Shown here: piece after piece, positions 31,413 to 42,216 of the stretch
Layout: each line of letters opens with the position of its first letter
How positions within the stretch are numbered: position 1 is the first letter of the stretch
Source of the DNA: Hydrangea macrophylla
Taxonomy: Eukaryota > Streptophyta > Magnoliopsida > Cornales > Hydrangeaceae
Assembly: GCA_033977485.1 (NCBI GenBank)
Contig: CM066991.1
Location: 53,732,850-53,796,849, forward strand
DNA length: 64,000 bases
Reading direction: 5' to 3'
Made by a program: the position numbers and the translations under genes
The notes under the pieces: generated by a model
The model's database searches: none
What the model saw: the letters and a program-made list of their open reading frames with translations, nothing else
Told to the model about the DNA's origin: nothing

Positions 31413-32379
31413 ATACTTAAGTGTTTTCTTTGTGTCACTTATGTGATATCTATATGTTGCTTATGTGGCATGTATGTACTTTTAATTTAGTAGTTAATTT
31501 GTATTTTTCATTGCATGATGACCAAGTATAACTGCATGATATTACATGATAATCATATATGTTGCGATAAATTCTGGCATAATAGTGCATACATTTATTG
31601 TTGAAAATGGAGGAGTAGTAGAGGGGAGTTGGAGTTTGATCAGGCGGCAGAGTTCTGGCGTAATATTAGACCATTTTCTTTGAGTTATTATTTCCTGCCA
31701 TCTACCTGTTTATTATTCAGTAGGGTTATTATTTTATTGGAGTATCAAAATTTCTCGTATTCTCAGAAGGCTTATTACATGACTAGCGGAATCTCTACTT
31801 CTCTCTTATCATCATCGAATATTATGAGGTAGATTTATTATTTCAGACATTATGGGTTTCTTTCTATTATGATATTATTTATTATCACTGGGTATTCTAC
31901 TGCTACAACTAGCACTTATTTATTTATGTGAAGACCTTATTAATATTAGTATTCTAGATTTTGTTATTAGGAAGACGAGTAATGCTTATCTACATGGCTT
32001 ACCATTAGAGGGAAACTTCTTTATCTTCAGTGCCAGTATTTTCTCACACTTGGGTGAAACAATAAGTAATTGGAGGTATAGTGCAGGACACGGTAAGAGG
32101 TAGACATGTGTATGCATACAGTTCTATCATTATAAATTGAATTATTGAGTGCCATGGGTTATCTACTAGCATTTAGCAATTGCTCTACGTGGATAAATGT
32201 ATATATATGAGGGTTTGTTTGGATTATTCGCTCGAAGTACCACATCTGTTAGGGTCGAGAGCTAAATGTTGATCAGTGTTATGAGTGAATTTGTGTGTTT
32301 AACTTTAGCCTTGTTTTCTGCATGTGTTATCGGTGTTTGCCGTAAATTTCAAGACGAAATTTCTTTAAGGAGGGTAGAA
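31413..32379 (+). other. LARD-D interior, right part
   Basis: AT-rich; all frames closed beyond short runs; no gag-pol motif seen. Ends with AAGACGAAATTTCTTTAAGG and AGGGTAGAA, the PPT-like context that precedes LTRs of Del/Tekay-type elements. Confidence 0.6.
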
Positions 32380-32908
32380 TGTAATGCCCCGTATTTTCTT
32401 GATATAAATATCATTTTAAAAAATGTTAATGAGACAACCTAAATTATTATGTGTTATTAATTGGCTATGTGAATTTAAATTTTTATGGTCACTTGTTTAT
32501 CTGGGTGTATTTATTTTAACTATTATTAATTACTGTGTGAAATTTTGTAGAGCTAAGTAGTGGAATTAAGTTGTAAAAATTTAAGTTGAAGTTATTGAAG
32601 TGTTGATGTGTTTATTTTTGAGTAGTGCTTAGAAGTCGTGAATGTGTTAAATATTGTTTTTAACATTTAAATTAAGTACCTGGGTTATGTGCACCCATTG
32701 GGTTACTCATTTTAGTACTTTGGAATGTATTTCGAGCCTATATGAAGATTTTTTGTGAGCCCGTAAGACAAAAAATGGAATTTACATATTTGTGTGTATT
32801 TTATTGACATTTGTTGTGTGTGTAGTATACATATACATATGTTAAACCCTAGCCCCATATTAACAAAAAAAAAAGGAAGAAGAGAAGAAAAGAAAAGAGA
32901 GAACAGAC

Positions 32909-32910
<2 letters not shown>

Positions 32911-32946
<36 letters not shown>

Positions 32947-33004
32947 AGAAGAAGAAGAAGAAGAAGAAGAAGAAGAAGAAAGAAGAAAGAAGAAGAAGAA
33001 GAAG
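32911..33004. repeat. GA and GAA microsatellite
   Basis: (AG)n at about 32911-32941 runs into (AAG)n to about 33004. It produces long Arg/Glu/Lys and Ser/Leu pseudo-ORFs on both strands that I reject as genes. Confidence 0.95.
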
Positions 33005-33198
33005 GGATCACGAGCTCGCGTAAAGTTAGTTCGCCCTGATCTAGTCGGTCACCAAATCTTCGTGGGATTTAGTGTGAAAACTCGGTGAGTTAAATATATG
33101 TGTATCCGGATATACACGTGTGTATATATGTATATCTGAATAAATCGAATCCTTGCACGTTATTGTTTGGTGTTTAATTCTTTGCGTTATATGTCATG

Positions 33199-33713
33199 CA
33201 TGGTTTTAAAAATCGGACTGGACCGGCCAGTTCGACCAATTGGACCGTCGACCGGTTAGTTTTCTAGTCTGGCTTGAAGCGGTAACCGTAATTGGCACAA
33301 AAATCGCCCGAAATCGATGGGAACTGCTCGGAAACCGTTAAAAACCTTTCAAAACTGTTCAAAAACCTTTTTTTGACCAAAACCACTCAAAATCGTTTTT
33401 CTGCCTTCCAAAGTTTTTTTATTTTTTTTTTTTAATTTTTAAAATTTTAAATTTTATTTTCCCTACATTTTTTTGATACTATGAATCTCTTTAACAATTT
33501 ATACTTATGATAGGAAAGTGTGAAAATAAAAATTGAGTTTTTGTGTATTTTTGGTTTATATTTGCTTATTAAGAGTTACGTATAAATATAAATAATTAAT
33601 ATTATATAATTATAACATCACGGGTTGATTACGGTTCACCCGACGGTTGAACTTCTAACCTGTGACCCGGTCAATTTTTCGGTTCGACGAACGATCCGAT
33701 TTTTAAAACATTG
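33199..33713. mobile_element. MITE-1: hAT-type miniature element
   Basis: 515 bp with terminal inverted repeats CATGGTTTTAAAAATCGGA and CAATGTTTTAAAAATCGGA (17 of 19 identical), followed by GC-rich arms (GACCGGCCAGTTCGACC). Perfect 8-bp TSD ATGTCATG at 33191-33198 and 33714-33721, the size made by hAT transposases. No ORF, so it needs a transposase in trans. The centre is T-rich. Confidence 0.9.
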
Positions 33714-36001
33714 ATGTCATGATAAGTCGAATATAAATCTTGTTTCTCATGTGACTTCGTGATCATAATCTTGGTGCATTAATAATTGCTACGTTTATAC
33801 TTTGATAAATTCGTATGTGAATTCGTTGAAAGAGCTTAGGGATTGAATAGAAAACTAATTCGGAGTTTATGCAAAAATTTATTTTTTTTTTTATTTCTAA
33901 CCGTCGCTGGAACTTCAGAAAAATATTTTAAAATCGTGGCTTAGAATTTATCCTATGTAAAACATGATTCTGCACACTTTTTGTGTTTTGAGTTTTTCCT
34001 GATTCTGCACCGTTTGGTTTGTAAAATTAATTTATAGTGGCAGCTTTATAAGATTAAAATTAGCTGATCGTCTTAAGTTGGTTTTTGTGTCTATATGAAC
34101 TCGTATTTGTTATTATGATAAAACGTGGAATTACATTGAGATGTAAGCATTCTCATATAATGTTTTGTTTCATGAATTTGTGAATGTGAGACCATCTGTG
34201 TGAAGATTTTTCTAATAGAAGTTAATATTAGGAAATCTTTTAGTGTTCACCACTACTCCTTGTGAGTTTAGGCGGCGACTTCGTGTATAAACCATCCTTG
34301 TGTGATTAGACGGTGACTACGTGGATGACCCGTCTATTTGTTATTTTAAGCCTTATGCCAGGCTTGCTGTTCTATTTTATATGTATTTAGACATTGTTTA
34401 TTGACATCAAGAGCGTAAGGACTAGCCTTTCAGTGTATACTCAAATCCCAATAATACCCCATGGCAGTAGGGACCGGAGTGGGAGTTATTATTATGTTAG
34501 GAGACACATGGGATATATGTGTAGACTGAACCATAGATGGGTGGCCAAGGTGGTGAACATAAGGTGTACTTAAATAAAATACTTGTGGTGTTTAAATTTG
34601 TGGCTATACGTTGTATTGTAATTCATTATTTCTTATTGTAGTCGACTCCTAGAAATTAATAGATGCTTAGTAATCGTCATATCAAACAACTTTTGTGTGT
34701 ATTCATTAGCTTAAAACGTAGCATTCTATGTGTAACGTGCCATTTTTGGGAACATGGTAATTTGATAATAAACTAGACCACATTAGTAAATTGAATATTT
34801 TGGATACTTAGATTCATAGTTTATAGCCGTTTCTCGTAAACTGAAGTAAAACGATGATCCGAACAACTTTCGTGTTTTACACTTTTCCTAAAAACATCAT
34901 CTTGACAATGTTTTCATCGATTTTCAGAATCTGCTGAACATCGTCTATCTAAGAGCTGAAGTTTAATAATTAATTTCTAAATTATCTATTTAGAATTAAT
35001 GAACGGGGATGCGAAACTTTCCTTGGAAATTTTTTTTTCGATGTTTTTCGTGTTTTAAGTTTTGTCTAATTCTAGCTCTTTGTTTGAGATAAATTCATTT
35101 TAATTAATAGCATCTTGTTATTGGTTTTTTTATTATTGTGTTGATTTCTATTTGTACAGGATGGTAGGCCCACTAATGTTTTGCAGGTATCTATCTACCA
35201 TAGTTAAGAAAGGTAAATATTTAGTTGTTTTAATTCGGGCAAGAAACTACTTGCTACCACATAAATGAAAACTACTCTATTATCCAGATATGTGTGTGGA
35301 ACTCCCTGTCATGGCCAATGACTGTTGAAGTGTGGTTCGTGGTCTACAGGTTCAAGTTGGATCCCTAAGACTTGTTTTTTGTTTAACTCATACCAGTCAT
35401 GTGACTGACCTGAGTGTGTTATTCATTCGGGGGCGTTTCTATATAAAACGTAGTTGAATGTATTTATGCATGTTTAGTATTTGGAAATTTTCTGTGGAGC
35501 TGTTGATGTCTGGGAGTTGCAGTTGTGTAGTATTGTACTTTACATTAGTTGTATCTTTTTTAATTTGTTTCTGGCATTATGGGCCATATTTGTATTATTG
35601 TAATAAGGATTGTATATTCGGTATTGGGAACGTTGTTGTTACTCTGACCAATGAATGTATAGATTCTATTCTTATTTATTTCCTTTCCGCTTAACTCTGT
35701 AAATAGAGTTTTATTTAACGATAATAATTTTTCTTTTTGTAAATCGAAATGATATAATATGTGTAATGAAACTTTATTTTTTTTACAATAAAATGAATGT
35801 TATGAAAATGAAACAGTTTAGTAATTGATACTATGAAATAGAGAGGCCATGGTTTTAATTTATAATTAAAATCCAGTTCCATTTTTAATAATTTTCTTGG
35901 TGCATGTATGAGAGTTTGTCAGCTCGGCTTTTGGGTGGCGAATATCAGTTCGGATACAAGCTCTTAACTGAATTTGGTCATCCAAAATTCGGGGTGTGAT
36001 A

Positions 36002-36105
36002 TGTTGCCATGAATCCCTTCCTCAACATTTTCTTCCACAACCTGTGCATCTATCTCTGGTTGCACGGCTATCCCCTTGTCTTTTGTCGAATTCTTCCTCA
36101 GCGGC
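36002..36105 (-). pseudogene. FRAG-I gag-like N-terminus (distal part)
   Basis: Minus strand; continues the ATG at 39391 across the solo LTR. Together they give MPLRKNSTKDKG at the start, then PEIDAQVVEENVEEG. It is cut at 36001 by the LARD-D LTR. A basic start followed by an acidic stretch is common for gypsy gag, but the fragment is too short to identify a family. Confidence 0.4.
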
Positions 36106-39100
36106 TGTGGACACGCGGGATTCCACCTCTTTTTGTTTTTGTTTGAAATTGATTTGGATCAAAGAAAGAAAAGGAAGGTCTGTTGAAAACAGATACAGAG
36201 TCGCCACTTGGTCTTTAAGGAACCAAGAAACCTAATTTTTACTCACCCAAACGGATAAAGGGCACCGACCCTTCATAACCAAAGAACTTGGCTCGGGGTT
36301 TTAGTACGAGAGAGGAAGGAGCCTTTGTGGCGACTAAAACACCCTCAACTCGCCCCGCCTTTCGACGGGCCTCAATTAGCATCCAAATAATCATCTTATA
36401 CTATGTATGGTTCGACAATTAATACTATGATAGTATATTACATCACATAAGAAAATTTGAAATGGAAGATCTAAAGATAAGATATCATTCATAAGATCTA
36501 AGTCAAATATCATACAATGTAAAGTGAAAGATCACACAAATAAACCTAGAAAAAATCGTCTAATCATGTATCAAGTAATTAGGCTTCCCTAATCTAAAGG
36601 GGACATGAATTATTCTTGAAGCAAATAATTAAAGAAATTAAAAAAAAATGCTTAGCAAGCTATGATGATGCATGTTAATCTTTAAGGAAAGAAGATTTCT
36701 CAATCCCCGGGACGGATGAGAAAGGAAGACTAGATCGAGGGGGAGCATGAACGTGTGATCAAATTCATTCCTTATAATCTCCTTAGATTAGGAGTTACAA
36801 AAACCCCAAACCTTTGCATGGATGCAATATATGTATCTAGAATGTGCCAAGGTTGTAGTGTGCTTTGTGTTCATGGATTCCTAGAATGACTTAGAAGTCT
36901 AAAATGTGTATGAATGAATGAATGAAATCATCATGTGATATGTACAAATGTAGTATGAACTACTTCCTAAGACATGAACTAATTTGGAGTACATGTAAGT
37001 ATCAAATCAAAGGGGGAAAGGAAAAGTGGGCTAGCTGTGAATAGTGGACAGAACAGTAACATGATCTTCTGAAAATTAAAAAGAGGGGTTAGGAATGTTT
37101 TCAATGCATGATTTTTTATGGACATCTCCCTTATTGTGTCTAGAACACAACTCAAAAAGCCAATCTTTAATAACTATCACAGATTGAGAGATATCATATA
37201 ACCAATAGAGGTCACTCAGAAACAGAGTCCGTACTGTCGACTGAAATGTTGAAAAATCTTAGAAAATGAAAACAAATGATCTAAAGGCCCATTTTATACA
37301 GAAAGTTCCCTAATACATTGAAGTTTAAGGGAAAAATAAGTTAGGACCACCCCTTTTAGAAAATTTTTCTGAAAAATAAGTTGAAAGGCAACTAAGCTGC
37401 TGTGACAACAGAGGCAGAATGTCTGGAAGGAATGTTTGGGTCCAAATGGACCATTTTCAAGTATTTCCAAGTCAAACCAAAAATCATGGGTGTTCTCTAA
37501 TGAGTTAGGAAGACTTTACAAGTGGCCTTGCATCCATGCATTGAGTATTGAGTTCTAGAGAAATCTTTGAACTCAGATCACTTACTGTTTTGACTCACTG
37601 TTTTGAAGATTTTTGGAAAACAAGGTTTATCTCTTGAAATCAAAGTGAGGGTTTTAAGAAGGGGGTTTTGAAATAAAAGTTTTGAAAGCATATTTTCAAT
37701 ACTCAATGAAGGTTATATCCACTTAAAATGTCAACATCAAACTCATCATCAAGAACCTCCAAGATTGTTGGAAAGATTTATTTTCATTTTGAACATGACT
37801 TCAAGGATACCTTGGAGGTATTGAAGTTATAATCATCATCTATCAAACATGCTTTTGAGGTCAAGAGCTACTATCTATAAGGATTCACTCACCTCAAACT
37901 TCATTTCATCATCTAGATGATGATGAACTAGTAAGTAAATAAAGAAAATCAAAAAGAAATGAGGTAAGAAGAGATGAACATTGTATAAACAAGCAAGTAA
38001 ATAACAATCAATAGATGATGATCAATGTGATATTGGAGTTGTAGTTTGATGTTTCACTCATATGTGATGACATTGGACATGGAAGTAGCTTCCTCTCTCT
38101 TAAATGCTCACTAAAATGGTGGTTGGGTGTATTGAATATGAAGTAAATAGGAGTAATGAAGTAAAAAATAAAGTTTAGAACTCACTTTTGTTTTTGAAAT
38201 CAAAGAAGAAAGCTTCTTTTCTCTCTATCCTAACCTTATCTCTACAACTTTCTCTCCCAAAACTTTTCAAAGCTTACATTTGACACCCGTCAAATGAGAA
38301 GTCAAGGGGGGTTTATATAGGCCAATTTGGGGATGGTTTGGGGTTTTAGAAGTGTTCCCATTGGCTCCAAACATCTAAGAACATAGAACTACGTCGTTTA
38401 GATTTTTAATTAATCAAAATGGAACCCCAAAAGTAATTAAAAAAACATACTGTTCTGGAAGAGAGTGCTGCGGCGGCACTGGGCCAGTGCTGTGGCAGCA
38501 CTGCTCCTCAATTGTCTGGATAATCCTGTTTAGGCCCCCAGAGATTCCGGTATTCGCGAAAAGGCCCTATTTCGTCCGAAATTCACAAAAAATGCATACG
38601 AACTCCAAATTGAGGTTGTGATATACCGTTGGAAAGGTAATGGAGTCTATTTTTCATAAAAAAAAAATAATTCGGGGATAGGTCACTTTGAAAAGTTTTG
38701 CAGTATTTGTGATAAAAGCCGATTTGATCGCCTTTTTCGTCTTCGGAAATTCGCAATAAACTCGTTTTAAATCCAAAAATTATGTGTGATATACCGTTGG
38801 AAAGCTATTGACCTCTAGTATCCATGAAAAATATTTGAAAATTGTTGCGGTGCTCCGGTTCTAAAGTCAAACTTTGGTCAAACTGGTCAAACCTGGGATT
38901 CCCGGGAAGTTCTGGAAATCTCTGGGAGCCCCCCAGGAGTTGACGTTTTCGCTCGATTTTCTTTTAAAACTCCTTTTAATACTTTCAACATGATCTAGAA
39001 TGATCCCGGTGAATTTGGATGATCTCGATCAAACTTGGTCAAACTTGGTCAAACCTTGGTCAAACCTGGTCAAACCTTGGTCAAACCGGTCAACGGAGAC

Positions 39101-39382
39101 TTTCCGGGAACTTCCGGGACTTCCGGGGGTCTCTGGGAGCTGACAATTTCATTTAATTTTGCTTAAAAACTTGTTTTCTTACTTTTCTTACGACATAGCA
39201 TGTTTCCAGAACTTTTGGTCCAAATCTGGGAGTTTTCGGGCTTTCAGGGGCATTTTGGTCATTCTGAGCATTTTGAGGAATAGAATTAACTTCCAGGAGT
39301 CCTTTTGAGTCTTTTTCGATCATTGTGAACCACCAAGCTATGGGTCAACTAAATCTGATAGCCGACAAAATGGGTGTCTACA
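36106..39382 (-). mobile_element. F-solo: solo LTR of an F-family retrotransposon
   Basis: Collinear in reverse orientation with the LTR at 60730-63989. Minus view starts TGTAGACACCCATTTTGTCG and ends CGCGTGTCCACA. Flanked by a perfect 5-bp TSD GCGGC (36101-36105 and 39383-39387), with no second LTR or interior, so it formed by LTR-LTR recombination. Length 3277 bp. TATA box TATATAAA at 38312-38319 (minus). No coding sequence. Confidence 0.95.
38865..39093 (-). promoter_or_regulatory. Two W-box arrays in F-solo
   Basis: In the LTR sense, six TTGACC cores at 39088, 39079, 39068, 39058, 39047 and 39037 (lowest plus-strand base of each), spaced 9-11 bp. A second group of three TTGAC cores lies at 38885, 38876 and 38865 (spacing 9 and 11). 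TTGACC/T is the WRKY-protein W-box. Both lie upstream of the TATA box, so regulation by WRKY factors is inferred. Confidence 0.5.
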
Positions 39383-39387
39383 GCGGC

Positions 39388-40045
39388 ATGATGAATTATC
39401 CGATTATGAACAACTTGACAAATCAAATGAGTGAAGAGACAGAGGAACAAAATCTCTTCAAATAGGTTCCAAATGCTTTAACCAGAAATTAAAGACATTA
39501 AGTATTGGAAATGCCGAGACTGATAATAGAAAAAATAGAGATTGATTTCTAATAAATCCTTTACAAACAGGGTTCAATCAGAAGTAGAAATCGGCCTTCT
39601 AACTGGAATTAAACTATAGATCTACTCCTAGAATGAATAAGTAAATTGGAATTAAAAGACAAAGGGAAGATGATAGTGCAAAGGTAAAAAATGCTACGTG
39701 TTTTGATTGATCGGGGTTCCCCTTCTCTCTATCATTCCAGTTCCTTAAATAGATGTCGCTACCCAGCAATTGAGAAAATAGTCCACTACATCTATGATTT
39801 GGGCATAATGGGTCTTTGTCCCCAACTACACTCATCACGATCTTCGCGTCACACGTGTCATTGGCCCGCTTTGAAATAACTACCAATAACCACTCTGGCA
39901 TTGACATGGTATACGCACTGGACTATGGCATTCATTATGTTGCACAGCCTACCTTTCCCATCAGTCTACTTTCACGCCCTCTCCACGTGTAATTCCCAAT
40001 TGAATTTAGTGGGCCCATTTTAATTTTTACTTTATGGTGCAAACA
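39388..40045 (-). other. FRAG-I promoter and leader of an unidentified retroelement
   Basis: Minus strand from 40045 (TGTTTGCACC, LTR-like start) down to the gag-like ATG at 39391. It contains GACACGTGTGACGCG, a TATA-like CTATTTAAGG (about 39750-39741) and an AT-rich leader. It interrupts OGRE-2 RNase H right after AIYYLSK. No PBS or second LTR was found, so the class is open. Confidence 0.4.
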
Positions 40046-40124
40046 CTTACTCAGATAATATATGGCTTTTTCCACATGACCCTCATCATCTTCTTGGGCT
40101 AACATACATCCCATGTCATCTTCA
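40046..40124 (-). pseudogene. OGRE-2 RNase H start
   Basis: EDDMGCMLAQEDDEGHVEKA then IYYLSK: the first half of the RT-linked RNase H, ending exactly where FRAG-I begins. Confidence 0.75.
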
Positions 40125-41211
40125 GTCACTGAAAGCTATAAGAGCAAAGGTATGCCTTCAATAGGCGGCGATAGGATAGGTAGATTCTGTAGGTAGGTTT
40201 GGATTTTCTCAAAGGCTTTTTGGCAGGGTTCACTCCACTCAAACTTCTCCTTCTTCTTTAGTTATTTGAACAATAGCTCACATGTAGTGGTTAACTTTGA
40301 AATGAAGTGTCTTATAAATTAGATCTTCCCCAAGAAACTCCTTACCTCCTTCTCCGACTTAGGTGGCTTGATTTCTAGAAAAACTTTACCATAGCAGAGT
40401 CTACTTCTATGCCTCTCTTTGTAATTAGGAATCCTAACAGCTTTCTCACTGTCACCCCAAATACGCACTTCTTTGGGTTCAATATCATCCTAAACTCCCT
40501 CAACTTTTCCAAGAATTTCCTCAGAACTCCTAAGTAATCTTCCCTCTCCTTTGCTTTTACTATCATGTCATCCACATATATTTCTACCTCCTTGTAGATC
40601 ATTTCGTGCAACAGTGTGGTAGCGGCCCTTTGATATGTAGCTCCGACATTCTTTAGCCCAAATGGCATCACCCTATAGTAGAACGTACCCCATTGTGAGA
40701 AAAAGGTAGTCTTTTCTCTATCCTCTGGTGCCATGAGTATCTGGTTGTATCCTGAAAACCCATCCATAAACAATAGCAGTTCATGCCCGATAGTATTGTC
40801 AACTAGAATATCTATATGTGGGAGTGGAAAGTCGTCTTTTGGACTAGCTTTATTTAGATCTCAAAAGTATACACACACCCGCGCCCTTCCTCTTTATGAA
40901 GCACAAGAGCGATATTGGCTACCCACTCCGGATACTCAGTCACTATTAGGAAACCTGCTTGCAACAATTTTTGCACCTCTTCTTTAATCTTGAGAGCCAG
41001 CTCAGATCTCATTCACCTCAACTTTTGTTTTATTGGTTTGGATTCAGGAAAAAGCAGAATTTTGTGTTGGACAATTTTAGAATCGATTCCAGGCATGTCC
41101 TCATAGGACCAAGCAAAAACATCTTTAAATTCTTTACGTAAAATAGCTAATTCACAACTTTTACACTGATTAAGTGTTGAACCGATTTTGACCTTTTGGG
41201 GATTCTTCTTA
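40125..41211 (-). pseudogene. OGRE-2 reverse transcriptase
   Basis: Reads EFKDVFAWSYEDMPGID, LFPESKPIKQKLR, LKIKEEVQKLLQAGFLIVTE, YPEWVANIAL, NKASPKDDFPLPHIDILVDN, then the open segment 40773-40375: MFMDGFSGYNQILMAPEDRE, WGTFYYRVMPFGLKNVGATY, EVEIYVDDMIVKAKERED and MILNPKKCVFGVTVRKLLGF. Both catalytic motifs (FMDGFSGYNQ and YVDD) are intact and this is the best preserved RT of the window. Stops near 41021, 40857 and 40375 and a damaged connection region follow. Confidence 0.92.
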
Positions 41212-42216
41212 TGTCACACCCCAATTTTTTGGACAACCAAATACCCCGTCAGGATAAAACTGAACCGGTATTCAACCGCCCACCCAAGAGTGAAAATACC
41301 AGTCCATTTTAAAAACTAAATTTACTAAAAATGATAATGAATTCTTTTTGAAAACATTAAAAGATTTAAATGAGAAAATCCATTTCAATTCAACATACAC
41401 ATTCTCAAAAGTTTCAATTAAATTTTACAATAGCTAAAAAAATTCAAACTTACATATAACAATTGAATATATTATCCTTGTACAATTACAAATTAGGAAA
41501 CCTCTTTACCATTGAAAAGAAAGTCCAGAGCCTTCTAAACGTCCCGAAGATCAAAGTACAACATAAGTACAATATAATTATACAATATCTCAAATCATGG
41601 CCCACAATGTCAGAAGATAAAATACTAAACTCTCTAAATAAATAAAGCAAGTAAAGATAATCATCAACGAGAATTCCACATGCCCCCTGCTGCCGGATGT
41701 CACAAACACCCTACTAGCCTTGCAAATATATATCAATCGGCTACGCTCCAACAAGAAACGCACTCATGAGAAAACTCAACGTATCAATCACATGACTGGT
41801 ATAAGTAAACACCATAAAATCATCCTTAGGGATCAAATATGGTCCCATAGACTACAACACAATCAAATACCATCATGACAAGACAAGTAGTTGCACCCAC
41901 ACTTTACAACAAAACGGGCAGTTTCCCTTACTGTGATGGCAGATAGTTTCTTGCTCGATATCCAAAATAACACATACTTTACTCATACTTACCATTTGAC
42001 CTATGGTAGGCCAAACATGGACAAATGTTAGTGGGCCCACCATCCTGCAAATTGAATGATCACAAACCAAGGAAACAATTCCATATACTAACCGTCCATA
42101 TTCTAACTTAAACATCACGTTCATTATTCCACACTTATCAGTCTTATGAAATAACTCATTATTATTATTTATTAGCCTTAAATTTAACTTTGTGTTCCCT
42201 AGGTTCAGCAACTTGG
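41212..42216 (-). repeat. Inverted LARD-D LTR, part 1
   Basis: Starts TGTCACACCCCAATTTTTTG, the reverse complement of the LARD-D LTR end, and follows 35990 back to about 35150 (for example CATGACTGGTAT at 41790 and TGGGCCCACCATCCTG at 42036). More diverged than the plus-strand copies. Ends with CTTGG (42212-42216), the TSD of LARD-E. Confidence 0.85.

Larger units (their letters stand above)
12963..36001 (+). mobile_element. LARD-D: large non-autonomous LTR element, 5' truncated
   Basis: The 3' LTR at 32380-36001 and a partial 5' LTR (12963-14076 plus 17866-18284) align from GGGACCAGAGTGG/GGGACCGGAGTGG onward. A PBS-like ATTTGGTATCAGATC follows the 5' LTR, and GACGAAATTTCTTTAAGGAG precedes the 3' LTR, as in Del/Tekay-type chromoviruses. 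Without its nested guests the interior is only about 1.4 kb, with no gag or pol. The first 2.1 kb of the 5' LTR is missing at the junction with OGRE-1. Confidence 0.8.
32380..36001 (+). repeat. LARD-D 3' LTR (3.6 kb)
   Basis: Starts TGTAATGCCCCGTATTTTC and ends ATTCGGGGTGTGATA. The ends pair as TGTAA..CCCCG / CGGGGTGTGAtA. It is interrupted by MITE-1 and has a large GA/GAA microsatellite. No coding content. Confidence 0.9.
40046..41211 (-). mobile_element. OGRE-2: Ogre/Tat-like gypsy fragment
   Basis: Holds RT and the start of RNase H of the same lineage as OGRE-1, in opposite orientation. Cut on one side by FRAG-I (40045) and on the other by an inverted LARD-D LTR (41212). Confidence 0.85.

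Noticed and set aside
32712..33039. Open frames rich in Ser/Leu or Arg/Glu/Lys
   Set aside because: They are translations of the (AG)n(AAG)n microsatellite on both strands.
39388..40045. Endogenous pararetrovirus promoter
   Set aside because: A TGACG-like word and a TATA box are too little; no movement-protein, coat or caulimovirid RT sequence nearby.
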